64,000 nt of DNA from Endocalyx cinctus (lineage: Eukaryota > Ascomycota > Sordariomycetes > Amphisphaeriales > Apiosporaceae): positions 62,001-126,000 of the forward strand of contig BCKC01000005.1 in the NCBI GenBank assembly GCA_001600455.1, written 5' to 3'. Below, piece after piece: positions 10,879 through 23,688 of the stretch (the first letter of the stretch is position 1; the number at the start of each line of letters is the position of its first letter). Under the pieces are notes generated by a model that made no database searches, was not told the origin of the DNA, and worked only from the letters and a program-made list of their open reading frames with translations. The translations under genes and the position numbers were made by a program.

Positions 10879-12545
10879 GGTTCTCTTCACGACATGGCAC
10901 ATGCAAATTGTACGTATAGCAGTTACTTACTCTCTTCATCTCGCCTTCATGTCATCTTCATGTAGTAAAAAATAAAATAAAAGGAGAGGCATGCATGAAG
11001 AAAGATAGTAGAAATCAGAAACAAAAATAATAGAAAAAAAAAATGATAGAAAAAGTTCAAAACGGCCATTGTTAAGATATTTTACTGCGTCTACTGCTTT
11101 GTTCTACGTGCTACCTAAGTACCTATCTATCTATGTATTTGCCTATAAAGAAGACGACGATGTGTCCTCGTCGAGAAGGTTGATTTCAACTCCTTTCGCG
11201 GGACCTAAGATTTGTCGAAGGCTTTAAGATAATCGGCCCAGAAAGGAGGCCATAGATATTTTACTACGAGTTGGGAAGCCGTCGGATACAAAAGGTAAAG
11301 GTAAAACACCAATGATGAATATCTAATCTAGACTAGACTCTAGTCTATTCTAAAACGTGGACAAACCTTCCGCAGCGCTTTTATTTATTTATTATTCTAA
11401 GATGTAGGGGGGGTGTTGGGGGTAACATACATACATACACACACACAAACTCATCACAGGTGAAAAACAAAAGGAGGCTTGCATGTATCTTCTCCATAAC
11501 GAAAAAGATCGACGACCAGTTAAGCCCCCGCCCTCCCTTTAGTTCATTAATCCGATAACATACATAACGCGTATATACGGTTCTGGAACCCAGGTAAGGA
11601 GGAGGGATGGGGAAAGCCCGGGGGGGTTTCATGTTAGAAGATATTAATTGACCTTTCCCTTTTTTTCAACTAAGGGATGGGTTGTGATCCGTTCGTTTGG
11701 ATGTGATATATGTAAATGCATGTATATATGTATGTATGTACGTATACTAGGTATGTATATGTGTCTGGATTATAGGTATGTATGATAGGCTCGTGTTTTA
11801 TTGGATTTTGGGGGTCAACTCAACAGAAAGGAATAGAGAACCCTGGTTCATTATTGTTGTTGTCTTTTTTGAATAGATGGACGAATCGGATCCTGCAATG
11901 CTCTACCTAAACTTTTTTTTTCCCCTTTTCTCAGCAGAGATTTATGACATGTCGTTAAACAGGAAGCAGGTAGTTGCCAAGGGTTAGTTGTTGGCCATCC
12001 ATAAACCGGGGACGATATTTCTCTGGTTTGTTTGTTTTTTTCTTTCTCAGCTTCAAGTGGACATGGTGATCTGCTGTTTTGGTCCGTTGGAGGGTTTATT
12101 CGTTGGTTTTTTTTTTTTTTGTTGTTGATGGCTACGGAGTAGGTAAGGTAGAGAGAGAGAGAAAAGTATTTACTTGGCTCGGAACATATCCCCGCTATGC
12201 AGGTTGAAAGAAGGGCCAAGCATAAGTCCGGGTAAGGGAGGGTAAGGTAAGCCAGGTAAGCAAAAGTAGAAAGACGAAGAAGACAGGCCCGGGGCAGGCA
12301 CAGGTACGTGCGTCTTTCCTGTTCGTTTAACTCATCCGCTTAACCTATTATCTCTACCTGACCCAGGCAGCCCAGGCTCCTTTACCCATGCGATTGGGAA
12401 ATATTATTTGCTCTATGTCATGTGGGCCGGTCTAAAGCCCCTCTCAACGACCCTCCCCCCCATTTTTGACTGCCGCTTTACAAAAAAGAAATTGAAAGGG
12501 CAAAGAGAAAAAAAAAAACACGTGAAACGAATAGTGAAGAATGGT
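10879..12545. other. Intergenic downstream of ala1
   Basis: Tail-to-tail spacer with the small gene on the minus strand. It contains A-rich stretches (11030-11042), a TATG/TACG-rich microsatellite-like stretch around 11705-11765, and a TACGGAGTA motif at 12133-12141. Short reading frames here look like chance: low complexity, no convincing start context, no recognisable motif. Confidence 0.6.
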
Positions 12546-12944
12546 TTAGAATTGAGGATTATTATTGCTGCGGCTGCTAGTGGTCCGTCGGCGTCGTTCT
12601 TCTAAAAGTATAGTAGGGTCTAAGAACGGCTGATCCACCGAGGTAGAGGATACGTTGACCGGTTTTACTATTTAATAAAAAACAAGGGTCACGTTTAAGA
12701 ATGGATGCCTTACTTAAAACCTACTCGGGCCATGATAAAAGAGAGAGGGAGAGAGGAAGAGGGAAAAAGAAGACGACATACTCGGAGGATGGGCTAGTCT
12801 GTCGACCGGATCTCGAACGGTGACCTCGTTGATCGACGCCGGGGTCAAGGTGTAGGATTGGCTCGACGGTGACCTGGTAGGATTGGTCAACTTACCCTTG
12901 AACAGTTTTCTCGGTGGCGTCGCTTTCTTTTCGGCTGATGCCAT
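12546..12944 (-). CDS. Small spliced gene, 94-residue protein of unknown function
   Basis: Two exons, 12944-12782 and 12667-12546, joined at phase 1, give exactly 94 residues and a stop. The intron (12668-12781, 114 bases) has a GTATGT donor and a TTTATTAAATAG acceptor with a branch-like sequence nearby. The product starts MASAEKKATPPRKLFKGKL, passes through SYTLTPASINEVTVRDPVDR, and ends with DPTILLEERRRRTTSSRSNN. It is basic, without signal peptide or membrane segment. Codon choice in exon 1 (many C- or G-ending codons) resembles the confirmed genes and not the A/T-rich spacer around it. I do not recognise the family. The basic C-terminus could bind nucleic acid, but nothing proves it. Confidence 0.65.
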
Positions 12945-15168
12945 GGTGGGTGAAAAGTGGTGGTATAAGAGAACCTTAGTAGGTTCGATGGAGAAGAGAG
13001 AGGGAAAGAAAACGACGTGATAGATAGTATAGTATAGTATAGAACGACAATAAATATAGTACAGGAGGAGGGTTAAGAGTTTCCAACTCTTTCGGAACAG
13101 CCAACGGTGTTCAAAATCTGCTGGGTCTCGTTATTGTACGCCCTTCAAGTCGTCAATCTTTTAATCTCGTTTCTGCAAAGAGAGACAGATGTGTTCTTTA
13201 CGATGATGAGTTGTCCTTGCTTCGAAAAGAGGTTCATCCTTTCTTCAAGGTGTCAACGCTTATGCATCTTGACCTTATCTCTATCCATAGGGTATGTCAC
13301 GGTAACAGTCGGGACAGGTATCCATGGATACAGTAGCCCTGGAGATATCACTAAGTTTAGAAGGAAGGTATATAAAAGCATAAAGAAGGCTCCGATTGGT
13401 CTGCTTTATAGTAATTAAGAGTGATATATGCATAAGAGGGGGAAGCTTTCGAGAAGTCGAAATTTTCGTATAATTGAATCGTCACAAGTCTGCACCACCT
13501 GACCTCAAAAACCAGTCGCAAAGACCTGCCCACGCAATAGGATAAACATTACCCCTCATTTATATAAGCTTGGCATACTTGATAATTGATTTTTCTTCTT
13601 CTTCTTCTTCTTCTTTTTAGCTATGCAGTTAATAGGAATAAGCAGGAACCCCACATAGAAAGAAAGCTTACCTACCAGCCAGCCCAGCCAGCCAGCCTAC
13701 TATAGTACCTAAAATATGGAGTGTACTAACCACTAGTATACGCAGTAGTACTACTATGGATGTATACGTACATGCCTAGGCTGCTAGGTACTAGCATTAT
13801 ACATATTGAACGACTTTGGAATATCTTTCAACTTCAACTTAATATATAATATTTATAGCCGAGGTACCATGTATAAATATATGACTACTAAAGTAGGGTA
13901 AGTAAAGCTTCTGCACCTAAGGGAAAAAGATTGGATTCATAATGATAGAAATACCCCGATAACAACAACTATTCGTCTATTCGTCTATTCTTAGGTGGGG
14001 TTACGTGGAATAAGTATTTTATCGTCATGTTGTGTGCAAAGTGGAGAAATATGTAGACTATGTACTGCCACCCCGCCTTTCTTTAAGAGAAGGATCTCGC
14101 CTTAATTCTTATAGAAAGAGAGACGAAAAAAAAAAAAAAAAAAAAAAAAAAGGGAGGGATAGAGAGAGAAAAAAAAAGACGAAGAAGTCAATCAATCAAT
14201 CAATCAACCTTGTAAGTAAGTGAAAATTTCTGATTTATCTATTTATTTATTTTTCATTTAACTCTCTCTCTCTCTGTTCCAAAATAAAAAAAAAAATATA
14301 TGTACGAAGGAGACAAAGGAAAATAAAATAAAATAAAATATATGAAGCAAGGAAGCAAGTTACAAGTCTTATGCTACTCTCTTTTTAAGCAGTTCTGACT
14401 TGGAATATATCAGCAATAATAAAAAACTTGTTTATGAATATTCTTTCCTTAGGTATTTCATATTTCATATATTTTATATTTTATATTCTATTTTTCTTCT
14501 TCTTTTTTACATGTAAAAGGTTATTATTACCTTAAAGTAATTATCTCTTATATCCGAGACTTATCCTCTTTTTCTTTTCTTTCTTCTTTTTTTTTCCCTT
14601 TTTACTACCTTTTCATGTTTATAATGGATTGATCATTCCGTGATCGGTCTTTTTTTTTATAAACAATAAAAAAATATTGTCACATCTTACTTTTTTTTTT
14701 TTTTTTTTACGACAAGACACGCCAAACCCACGCAACCCACGCCAGTCCAGTAAGACGCGCGAAACTTGGGGTATACAGAATAAAAATAAATATTTTTTTA
14801 TGGTTCAAAAAAAAAAAAAAAACCACAACGTCCATACATATTATCGTTATTGGTAATATTTTGGATTAGAAGCTCTGTCTATCAATTACACTACAGTCAA
14901 TTCACATTAGTTGCAATTTTGTAATAATCTTGTATCTTTTATTTTATTACTTAGATCTTTAAGTTACCGAGTACTTCGTACCTCTTATTATAACTTTTAC
15001 CTATCTTATCTCTTTCCCTCTCTTTCCCTCCTTCTTCGGTTACCTCTATTACTCTATTAATCCAAGTCACACACCACAGTATTACAACACCCCTCTCCGA
15101 ATCTCTTATTATATATTTTTATATTTTCACATTCTCCGCTTAGAGCTTCCTTTTCCTCAATTGAGTGC
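12945..15168. other. Intergenic upstream of the zinc-cluster gene
   Basis: Head-to-head spacer between the small minus-strand gene and the regulator gene. It is A/T-rich, with a CTT repeat (13592-13615), CAGC repeats near 13675-13698, a 26-base A run (14126-14151), a T run (14692-14708) and another A run (14806-14822). No gene or RNA gene is supportable. The stretch before 15169 is pyrimidine-rich, as is common in fungal 5' leaders. Confidence 0.55.
14126..14151. repeat. Poly-A tract
   Basis: Twenty-six A residues in a purine-rich stretch that continues to about 14190 with several CAAT repeats (CAATCAATCAATCAATCAA near 14190-14208). Confidence 0.9.
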
Positions 15169-17913
15169 ATGGACACACATACTATAACGGCCGCCGTATC
15201 GGCCCCGTCTATGAGTCCGACCAGTCCAATGAGTATTCATCGTCGTGGCTCTATTAAACGTAAGAGAAGCATTGGCGGTGGCATTGGCGGTACCGGTATG
15301 GATAGTAGTCCCGGAAGTGGCGTCGGAGACGAAGATCAATCCATGATAGAACCTGACAAGAAGAGACAACCCGGTGTAAAAAGGTATGTTTAATTATTAC
15401 CATTGTCTCTAACCCTTTTTCAAACAGAAAAAAAAAATGTTTTATTTATATAAATACTTGTCTCACATGGTTCTATTTCGTCAATTGCTAACCAATTGCC
15501 TTTTTTTTCTTATTCGCCTTTAAACGGAAAAAATAGAGCTTGTAATGTGAGTAATCCCTAAATCGCAATCCTGATTTCCGTCACACCTGCTCCCAATCAC
15601 AACTCCACGCGCAATCGCACTCCTTGTCGCAATCCAATCGCATACGCATTCCCGCTTTGGTTCCTCTGTCAAAAATATCTTATGTTATGTTTCATGTTTA
15701 TATCGCTTTTGTTTCTGTCTCTCCATAAAATTATACGGCGTATCTCTAACTCGTTCAAACCTCTCTCCGTAGGAATGTCGCCAACAAAAACTTCGGTGCG
15801 ATGTTGTACAGGACCCTTTCCAAAGCTGCTCCAGATGCAACCGTCTCAGACTCGAATGCAAGATCGAATCCAATTTCAAACGTATCGGCAAACGCTCTAA
15901 ACATGCCGAAATGGAGAAAGAGATCGACCGGTTACGTCGGAATATAGCGAATGCGAAGGCTCAAGGTTATGTCATGGACGACGAAGAGGACGTCCATTCT
16001 CAGCTTCAATCTCCCGTCGCCACGAGCGCTTACACACATACGCGGAACCCTTCCTTGATGGGTTCCGACGAGGCCGTCACCTCCCTTCTCACCTTGAAGA
16101 GAGGCGGTTCCTACAGCATGCCTACCACACATTATGCTTACGAGTTAGAAAACGTCAGGTTGACGGAACAAGACGTTCACGCGTTATTTCAAGAATTCTT
16201 TGCTCGGTATCACCCTTTTCTTCCTTTTCTTAATGAAAGTCAATCTCCCGATCTTTACTACCAACAGCATGCCTTGTTATTCTGGACCATCATCTCCATC
16301 GCCTCCCGCCGGTACACCGCGAAACCGAACATACTGACCGACCTCTCCATGGGTCCTCTACACCGACTGCTCTGGGGTACCATCGGGGACGTGCCGAACA
16401 GCTATTTTGTCGTCAAAGCCCTTTGCCTGATATGTACCTGGCCTCTACCGACGAGTACGACCACCGCGGATCCCTCCCATATCTTGTGCGGCGTCATGAT
16501 GAAAGCGGCCACGGGTATAGGACTACACCGGCCGAACCACACCCAGGACTTTTCTCGAGTTTCCGTCGAACTCAACAAAGATCAGCTCCACGATCGCGTC
16601 GCCACCTGGGCCGTGTGCAACATCGTCGCTCAGTCCATAGGCACCGGTTACGGCCAGCCAGCAACGACCTTGTACGACTGGACTCTGGCCATCCGTCCCG
16701 GCGAGGACGGCCCGTTTTCCCTGTCGCCCGAGCTCGAAGCCAGGTTGAGAATAGAAAGATTTTGCGACAAGGTCTCGAAGGAGATGTACAGCAACGCCAG
16801 CGATCCGCGAGGCGTGGCCGGGGATGAGCACAGGGCCATGTTAATGCGCGTATACCGCCGGGATTTCCAGGAGTTGCAGGCGTCCATCCTGTCTCAGCAC
16901 TTGTCCCCGATAATAGACGTGTACTTGAAATCGGCTTCCGTACATCTGCGCCTGGCCGGGTTCTTCGATTCGAGCACCACGGCCGGTTACATGGATGATC
17001 TGATGAGCTTATGGCGAGCCGTGACCGCGTTCCTGGATCTCCTTTTTGCCGAGTCGAATCAGAATATTTTAGTGTATTCTACTAATTATATACAGCAAAT
17101 GCTTGTTGCTTCCGGTTTTGCTTTGTTGAAACTGATGAGATCTTTCTTTGCTAAGACGATAGAGTTTGAACGAGGCCGACAGCTGTTTCACAAGACTATC
17201 AACGCAATTCGGAGAACTAGCGTCATGGCGAACGATCTACAATGGCGTTTGGCGGAGCTGATGGTTCAGATGTGGAATGGCGCGCGGATCGAGAACAACA
17301 GCAACAACCCGTTTGTGGACGACGATAACGTGGCCATCGACGATAGCTTGCAGCTGAAAGTACGGTGCAGACACAGCATGAGCCTTGTGTATGACTCGAT
17401 ATGGCGTTGGAGAGAAGAGTACCAAGCTCAAGGAAGGGGTACACTAGATTGTAAGTTTCATGAGATTCATGATTTTGATGTCTTTTCTTCCTTTTTTTTT
17501 TTTTTTTTTTTTTTTATGTTTGAGTTTAGTAGCTGCCCCGCGCGTCCTCCGGTTTTTTTGTGATTTTCTAATCGAGGATTTTGGCTAATGACCGGGCGGG
17601 CGCAGCTCTCAAACAACCCACTATTCCTGACTCGGCTAACGAGTCTTCAGCGTCATCCACGAGCAACATGGATAGCACCCTACTTCAACCCCAACAGAAT
17701 AACAATCTCGCCCAGAATCTGGCGTCGGTCAACTCAAACGGGGGGCTGACGCCGACTCCGACGCACGGCATCAGCAACGCCGGGACGAATAGCATGCTCG
17801 GCATAGGGTACGGAAGTGATAACAATTACGACTTCTTCGACCCCCAACATTGGGTCTTGGACGGCTTAATAGACTTCAATTATACCTATTCCCAGCCTCT
17901 CGAGGGCATGTAG
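15169..17913 (+). CDS. Zn2Cys6 transcription factor, Leu3/War1-like
   Basis: Nuclear, DNA-binding regulator. Exons are 15169-15383, 15537-15546, 15773-17450 and 17606-17913, giving 736 residues. The zinc cluster is C74-x2-C77-x6-C84-x9-C94-x2-C97-x6-C104, followed by a basic linker (FKRIGKRSKHAEMEKEI) and a short coiled coil (IDRLRRNIANAKAQ). The CNECRQQKLRC form, the F-K-R-x-x-K-R linker and the E-rich start of the coil resemble Leu3 and War1, regulators of branched-chain amino-acid genes and weak-acid stress. A fungal-type regulatory domain spans roughly residues 160-520 (HALFQEFFARYHPFLPFL; ICTWPLPTSTTTADPS; GIGLHRPNH). The tail is Asn/Ser/Gly-rich and ends with an aromatic acidic stretch (DFFDPQHWVLDG) that could activate transcription. 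The 10-base second exon encodes the first cluster cysteine and is required to keep the frame. The target pathway cannot be read from the sequence. Confidence 0.92.
17492..17515. repeat. Poly-T tract in an intron
   Basis: A 24-base T run inside the last intron of the zinc-cluster gene (17451-17605). An automatic reading frame runs through it, but the CAG acceptor at 17603-17605 and a GCTAATGAC branch-like sequence support splicing. Confidence 0.85.
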
Positions 17914-20119
17914 AGGGATATTCCCCGAAATGAATGATTGAAAAGAGGCGATGCTATTTAGTCGATTCCGTTGAGAAGAATACAACCGGATCGACGCACG
18001 AAGTCCAGAAGACACTACGAACGAACGCGTTGACGTGATACGACGGCGGTACGACATTTGATTTCTTACCAACCAGTGCTCTTCAAAGCCGGCGGCGAGG
18101 ACTCCCACGGCGAAGCGAGTTCTCTCTCTCCTTTCAGTTGAGTGAGCATAAGATCAATATTTCTTTCTACATGACCGCTTTGTTTTTATTTCTTGTAGTT
18201 AGACCATGTAAATACGGCATAGGTGTCGTATTATAGTGTAAGAGATTGTTTATTCTTAATCCAGCAGGTTTAATCAGTACCTTTTTTCCTTTCTTCATCA
18301 TTTTTCTATCTCTGGTTTCAGCGGTATAAATCCCCCGAAGCGACAACAAAAGGGAAGAACCAAATGTCGACTTATTTATAATGCAGATAATTTACTTGAC
18401 AAAATTTTATCTTTTTTTTTCGCCCATGACTATTATTTACCATTTATACTCTTTTTTTTTTGTTCGATACTCTTAGCATCCGGGCTTCCTGCGTGTGGGG
18501 GGTGGGTGTATTTTTTTTTTTTTTTCTTTTTTCAACTTGATCGGCTGGAGGATAAGTAAAAGGAAATAAAGAAGGGAAGAAAAGGAAAGAAGTAATATTG
18601 TGGAATTTTCTTTTCTCACTGGTTCAATTTTCGTAAAGGGTACGGTACGGGGCAGAATCTTTTTTTTTTTTTTCCTTCTTTTCTTCTGTCGGGCATTGTT
18701 CGAGAGTGGCATATAACAAAATGATATTCAAATTTATTTTCCACATTTCTATTCTACCACTTTACCCCCTCTTCTTCTTCTTCTTCTTCTTCTTCTTCCT
18801 CTTCTCTTTTCTCCTCTTTATTTTATTAAAAGGGTCGAGAAGAAAGGGAATGGAGTCTAAGAAAGTGAGTTTATGTTTTGTTTGCTTTTCTCTTTATCCC
18901 TCTCCCGAGAGTATGACTTGTTTCAGCGGATGATTCCATATGGTATAGATTAAGAGGGAGGTTTAGTATGACCCTGTCTGCCTGTTTGTTATACTACTAA
19001 GGTTCCAAGGTTATTACGTCGTTAGTTTATTAGTCATATTAGCTGCACATGTGTTCAAAACAAATCTTTCCAGTTTCCAAGGTTATACATATACTTTATC
19101 TTATCTATGACTACGTCTATATGATTGATTCTTTAAGTCCACGGGTATACACATAACGTGGTAACGATACACGATGGATTCGTTATGTAGACGCAATTCC
19201 ATCCGGTTGTGTGGTTGAGTTAGATTTCTGCGTATACTAAGACTAATAAAAGGAGAGAGAAAAGGGCAGAAAGGGGTATGTAAATAAATAAATGAATTCC
19301 TCCTTCTCCTTTTTAATATGGAGTACTGTACGGAGTATATGGGTGTAAATGGCTTTTACAGAGTCTCTTACCAGGCTCACTTTTAGACATACAGGACATG
19401 CTGACATGTTTACTTCTTAAGCATAACCTCAAATCATGATTATATGCGATATACCAAGTATACTTTCTTTGTTGCATAATTGGTCTTGTTGCGTAGTGTA
19501 CTCTAGGGCTATCTGAGTGTCTGACTATCTGACTGTCCACTATAAGCCACCTAATAACGTATCACACTTAGCCTATTCCGGTCTATAATACACTAACGCT
19601 GCGCCACTATCGATTAACGATTAAACGTATACTCCGTACTCCGTATACCGTCGTCATTTACGGGAAATGCATGAAAAAGGAACTGATTGCCATTCATTAC
19701 TTTCAACTTGAATTATTCTGATTTTCATCTTCATCTTTATTTTTTTTTATATGAAAACTACCTAATATACCGTACAATGCTATTGCTATCTATATAGTAC
19801 CATATAAAATCAAAGTAATTAATATATATATATATAACAAATGTCCCGTCAATGGCTCAAGATGCGAGGTCGCAGCTGACGGGTGTCTGGTAAGTTGCAA
19901 CAGAAACCCCCTGAATTCGAAAAGTTTACTAATCTGGCACAGCTTTGTAGCCTCGTTTATATGGCTTTCTTATTCCGTACAGAGACATCCATTAATAGGT
20001 ATATTTCATCTTTTTCTTATATCCCGAACTCTATTTATTTATTTTTTTTTATTATTATTTTTTTTTTTTTTTTTTTTTGAATGAGAAGTATAATATTGAC
20101 TGAGAAAAAAAAAAACCAG
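17914..20119. other. Intergenic upstream of the GT90 gene
   Basis: A/T-rich spacer with T runs, a CTT/TTC repeat (18771-18798), a T run at 20058-20078 and three TACGGAGTA motifs (19329, 19630, 19637; the last two overlap on the complementary strand). The first exon of the GT90 gene should lie in its last few hundred bases. A canonical TG/GTAAGT donor at 19890 follows an ATG at 19852, but its phase does not fit (see the gene entry). Confidence 0.55.
18771..18798. repeat. CTT/TTC trinucleotide repeat
   Basis: About nine tandem CTT units in a longer pyrimidine-rich stretch. A simple microsatellite with no coding support. Confidence 0.9.
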
Positions 20120-23060
20120 ACCAGCCGAGATTATCAGCTTTTCTTCTACTGCTCATCTCCGGCCTAACGTCTTTCGCCGCCAGCACTTTCTCAAAATGGT
20201 TACCTGGCGCGGATGGGAGATTTGGTAAGATAAAATATCTTTCTACCCACCTATCGGCAAGAAAAATTCATTTACTGATGATTATTTATGATTTATTTTT
20301 CGTTGTTAGACTCCGATGCTGTCTTGAAGACCGCACCTACCGCGTCCCGGCCGCAAAGGCCTCGACGTGCATATATCCCTTGTATTATTATTCTCGTCGT
20401 TATTCGATTAGAGATTATGCATTATGTCGTCTCTAATTTCCAATGTTCCAGTGAGGGCGTCGAGGTGAGAGCATAACTCTATATATCATACATCATCTAT
20501 TTATTATAACAAGATCCGCCGTGTGCTGATTTCCCTCCCCCGTCCGTAGGCCTTTCTCCCTTTTCTTTTAGCACTTTTCAAGTTTTTCACTCATCGTCCG
20601 ACTCGCGTCCAGCCAGACGACGAGCTCGAGGATATGTGGGGAAACGCCTGGGATGATTTTAAGATCTGGCTCAAGGACACCCAAATTCTGCTTTTGTTCA
20701 GCGTCCTCCTCGTGAGCTACGGCACTTTCCTAGTCGGCGATTTCACCCAGAGGTCGTCTTATTTTTGTTCCGCCACGTACGACCAAGGCTCTCTCGTCGT
20801 CCTGCTTCAATGGCTCGGTGTCTTCATCGACGCCGCTATACTGGTTATAGCCTGGCGCGTGCTGTCCTGGGCCCGCACCACCCGCGCTCGACTACACGCG
20901 CTCGGGACGATCCTCTTGGCCACTTCTCTAGCCGCCCTGGTGCCGTGGCTAGTCGCTCGGCTGTACATGCGCCGCGAGATTATTGGGCATTCCCCCTTTC
21001 GGGGTATCAATTCTCTCTATGTATTTGACATTCTCAGCGTTGGGCTTACGGTGGCCACTTTCGTCATATCAACGGCTTTTACCATTTGTGTTCAGTCGCC
21101 CTTGGAACCTATGGCTATTCTTACCTTTGCCTGCGGCCTTCTCGGAAGCATGCATCAAGTTTTCCTGATTGGCACATATAAACAACCATCGGTTGCTCAG
21201 CCGCTCGTGGTGTTGCTCACCGTATCGGCTAGTTTTTTAATGTTTACCTACGCAAATAAGATGAGGACAATCGTCGTATTTGGACGCGTTTTTGTCTTGA
21301 TTATTCTAGTATTTCTGCTAATCTTCTCATCGGTATACGCCCCGCTGCAGCGTAAGTCGGTGGGAAGCCATCATATAGTGGACGACCTCGTCTACAGGAA
21401 CAGGATTGAAGCCGACAGATGGCTTCGGCAGGCTTCGATCAGCGCCACTCTAAGAACGGCGGTGATGGAATATAAAGAACGTCATAATGGTCGGGATCCG
21501 CCCCCGAATTTCGATAAATGGTACGAGTTTGCGACGCAAAGAAAATCGGCCGTCATCGATAGCTTCGATCAGATAGACGAGGATCTCCTTCCTTTTTGGG
21601 GTATGAAGCAGGAGAAGATTCGCGAAGGGTTAGATAAACTAAGCTCTCGACCGGGTGTGGGTGTTATCACTATCGCAGACGGTAAAGCGACCCATAATCA
21701 GCCTCAGGATCCGCTCCATCGTGCCACCTTAGAGCAAGCCGTACGGATGATTTCCACATTCGCGGAGCATCTACCTTCGATGTCAATTGCCGTTAATCTG
21801 GAAAAGAGACCAAAGGTTTTGGTACCTTGGGATGACGTTAACAAATTAAGATTAGATGGGAGCAAGTCTGGATTCCGACTGCTACCTAGAGAATTGCACG
21901 AACGTGAGGATGGTGAGGTTCGCACCGCGGAATCAGACAACGGTGCTTCTACGCCAGACCCACCGCAGCCCTGGACGCGACCGTACGTGTCAGAAAAGAA
22001 GTTCCGGCAGCTTCAAACGTTGGCCTGTCCTCCCGGATCGGCCAGTCGCTCCGGCATATATTGGGATGTGCGAGATTTCTGTCACGACTGTATCAAACCG
22101 CACTCGAAAGAGATGTTTCTGCAGAAGTGGCAACTCTCCCTAGATCCGTGTTACCAGCCGGATATATTCAACTTGCACGAATTTCACACGATGCCCAATC
22201 GGGGAGAGCTATATCAGGACCTTCTGCCGCTTTTTAGCCTGTCGAAAACGGGTACTTTTAGCGATATCCTCATACCGTTAGGAGCGTCCGGTGGAGAATA
22301 CGAAGAAGACACGAAGCTCTTTGTTCAGAAACATAGCGAACTCCACTGGCAAGCCGACGTTGAAGATATCGCGAGCGTGACGCCTAAGTATTTACACGGA
22401 AGTCATCGAAATCGTCTAGTTCACCTCACCAATAACGCGAGCGCGTTTGACGAGGTACCGATGTTATTGGGCATTACCCTAGAGAAGTCGGAGGTATTTC
22501 GGTACGAAGATACGCCCGTCCGAGAAGCGAACGCGGCGGTACGGTTCCACACGGGGTTTACCAACATAAATTCACACGAATGCAAGGAAGATAACGGCGA
22601 CTGCGGGCTTTTCAAGCACGAATTCGGGTTCAGCGCGGCCTCCCCGGCAACCGACTACCGGTACGTGCTACTTCTCGACGACGCCGACGGCCCGCCTCCC
22701 GAGTTTTTGAGGATGTTACGGTCCAACAGCGCCCTGTTCCTCGGATCCATCTTCAAGACGTGGTATACGGAGCGGCTCATGCCCTGGGTCCATTTCGTGC
22801 CCGTCGACCTCCGATTCCACGCGCTGCATTCCACGTTGGCGTATTTTTTGGGACTGAAAGGTCAGATCCCATTAAACGGTAGGGAACAGACGACGGAAAA
22901 TCGCTGGAGAGACGGGAAGTGGATCGCGCACGCAGGTCAGGACTGGGCTAATAAGGCTATTAGGGTGGAGGATATGGAGATTTACATGTTTAGATTACTA
23001 CTCGAGTGGGGGAGGGTGGTTAGTGAAGATAGAGATAGTTTGGGATTTGTGTTAGAATAG
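20120..23060 (+). CDS. CAP10/GT90-like membrane glycosyltransferase (5' end unresolved)
   Basis: Probable sugar transferase of the secretory pathway, resembling fungal Cap1/Cxt1-type xylosyltransferases. Supported exons are 20120-20224, 20310-20464 and 20550-23060. The joins keep frame and add two hydrophobic segments (LSAFLLLLISGLTSFAAS; YIPCIIILVVI) ahead of the long last exon, which by itself would start at MWGNAWDD. About eight more hydrophobic segments follow to about residue 330 of the assembled protein. The catalytic-like half lies after that (DVRDFCHDC; RLVHLTNNASAFDEVPMLLG; DYRYVLLLDDADGPPPEFLRML; WYTERLMPWVHFVPVDLRF), matching the GT90 layout. No start codon joins in frame: the ATG at 19852 reaches the good donor at 19890 in phase 2, whereas the acceptor at 20118-20119 needs phase 1, and the joined codon would be TGA. 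The exact donor sugar and acceptor are unknown. Confidence 0.85.
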
Positions 23061-23688
23061 AGGATATGTAATGGGAATAGATAATTTGGCATTCTTGTTC
23101 ATGTAATATATATATGTGTGTGTGTATAACTAGGTATACGGAGTATGTATAACATATAACAAATATGAAATGGGTTCATGGGATGAGATGATAGAATAGG
23201 AAAAGGATAATGTCTATAATATATAAAACATTTCCAAGATTATTGCATATATCTCTATATAGTGATATATGGGTTTTATGCAAACGTGACGTAATCAAAT
23301 AAAAAAGCTTGGTCCAATTTTAGTTTTAGCCTTCCCTAACTGCCTGCCTGCCTACTTACGTAGTCACTCCCAGGTAGCTACATCAGCTCTCCCCGCCAAT
23401 CAATCAACAATTAAGACAAAGTATACATCATTACAAACCAGCCTCATAAAATCAAAGCTGCAGAGTGAAGTACTTAGGTATATAATAAATAATAACAACT
23501 CCGGTTTTATGCGTCGATTAGAAACACTTCTACTTTTTATTTGTTTTTATTTTACTTGTTTTTATTATGATTCATTTGTCTTAACTTTAAGCTCTTACAG
23601 AACTCGAGACATCGCATAATACTATCACATTCATATCCACATCCACATATCCCTCCCAATCTACTCTCACTCTTAACCAAACCTAATC
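23061..23688. other. Intergenic between the GT90 gene and snx4
   Basis: Spacer with a TG/TA microsatellite near 23105-23127 and a TACGGAGTA motif at 23137-23145. It holds the 3' end of the GT90 transcript and the snx4 promoter. No gene is supportable. Confidence 0.6.

Noticed and set aside
13107..13418. 103-codon plus-strand frame with hydrophobic start
   Set aside because: It begins with GTG, has no supporting splice sites or coding-like codon use, and no recognisable domain.
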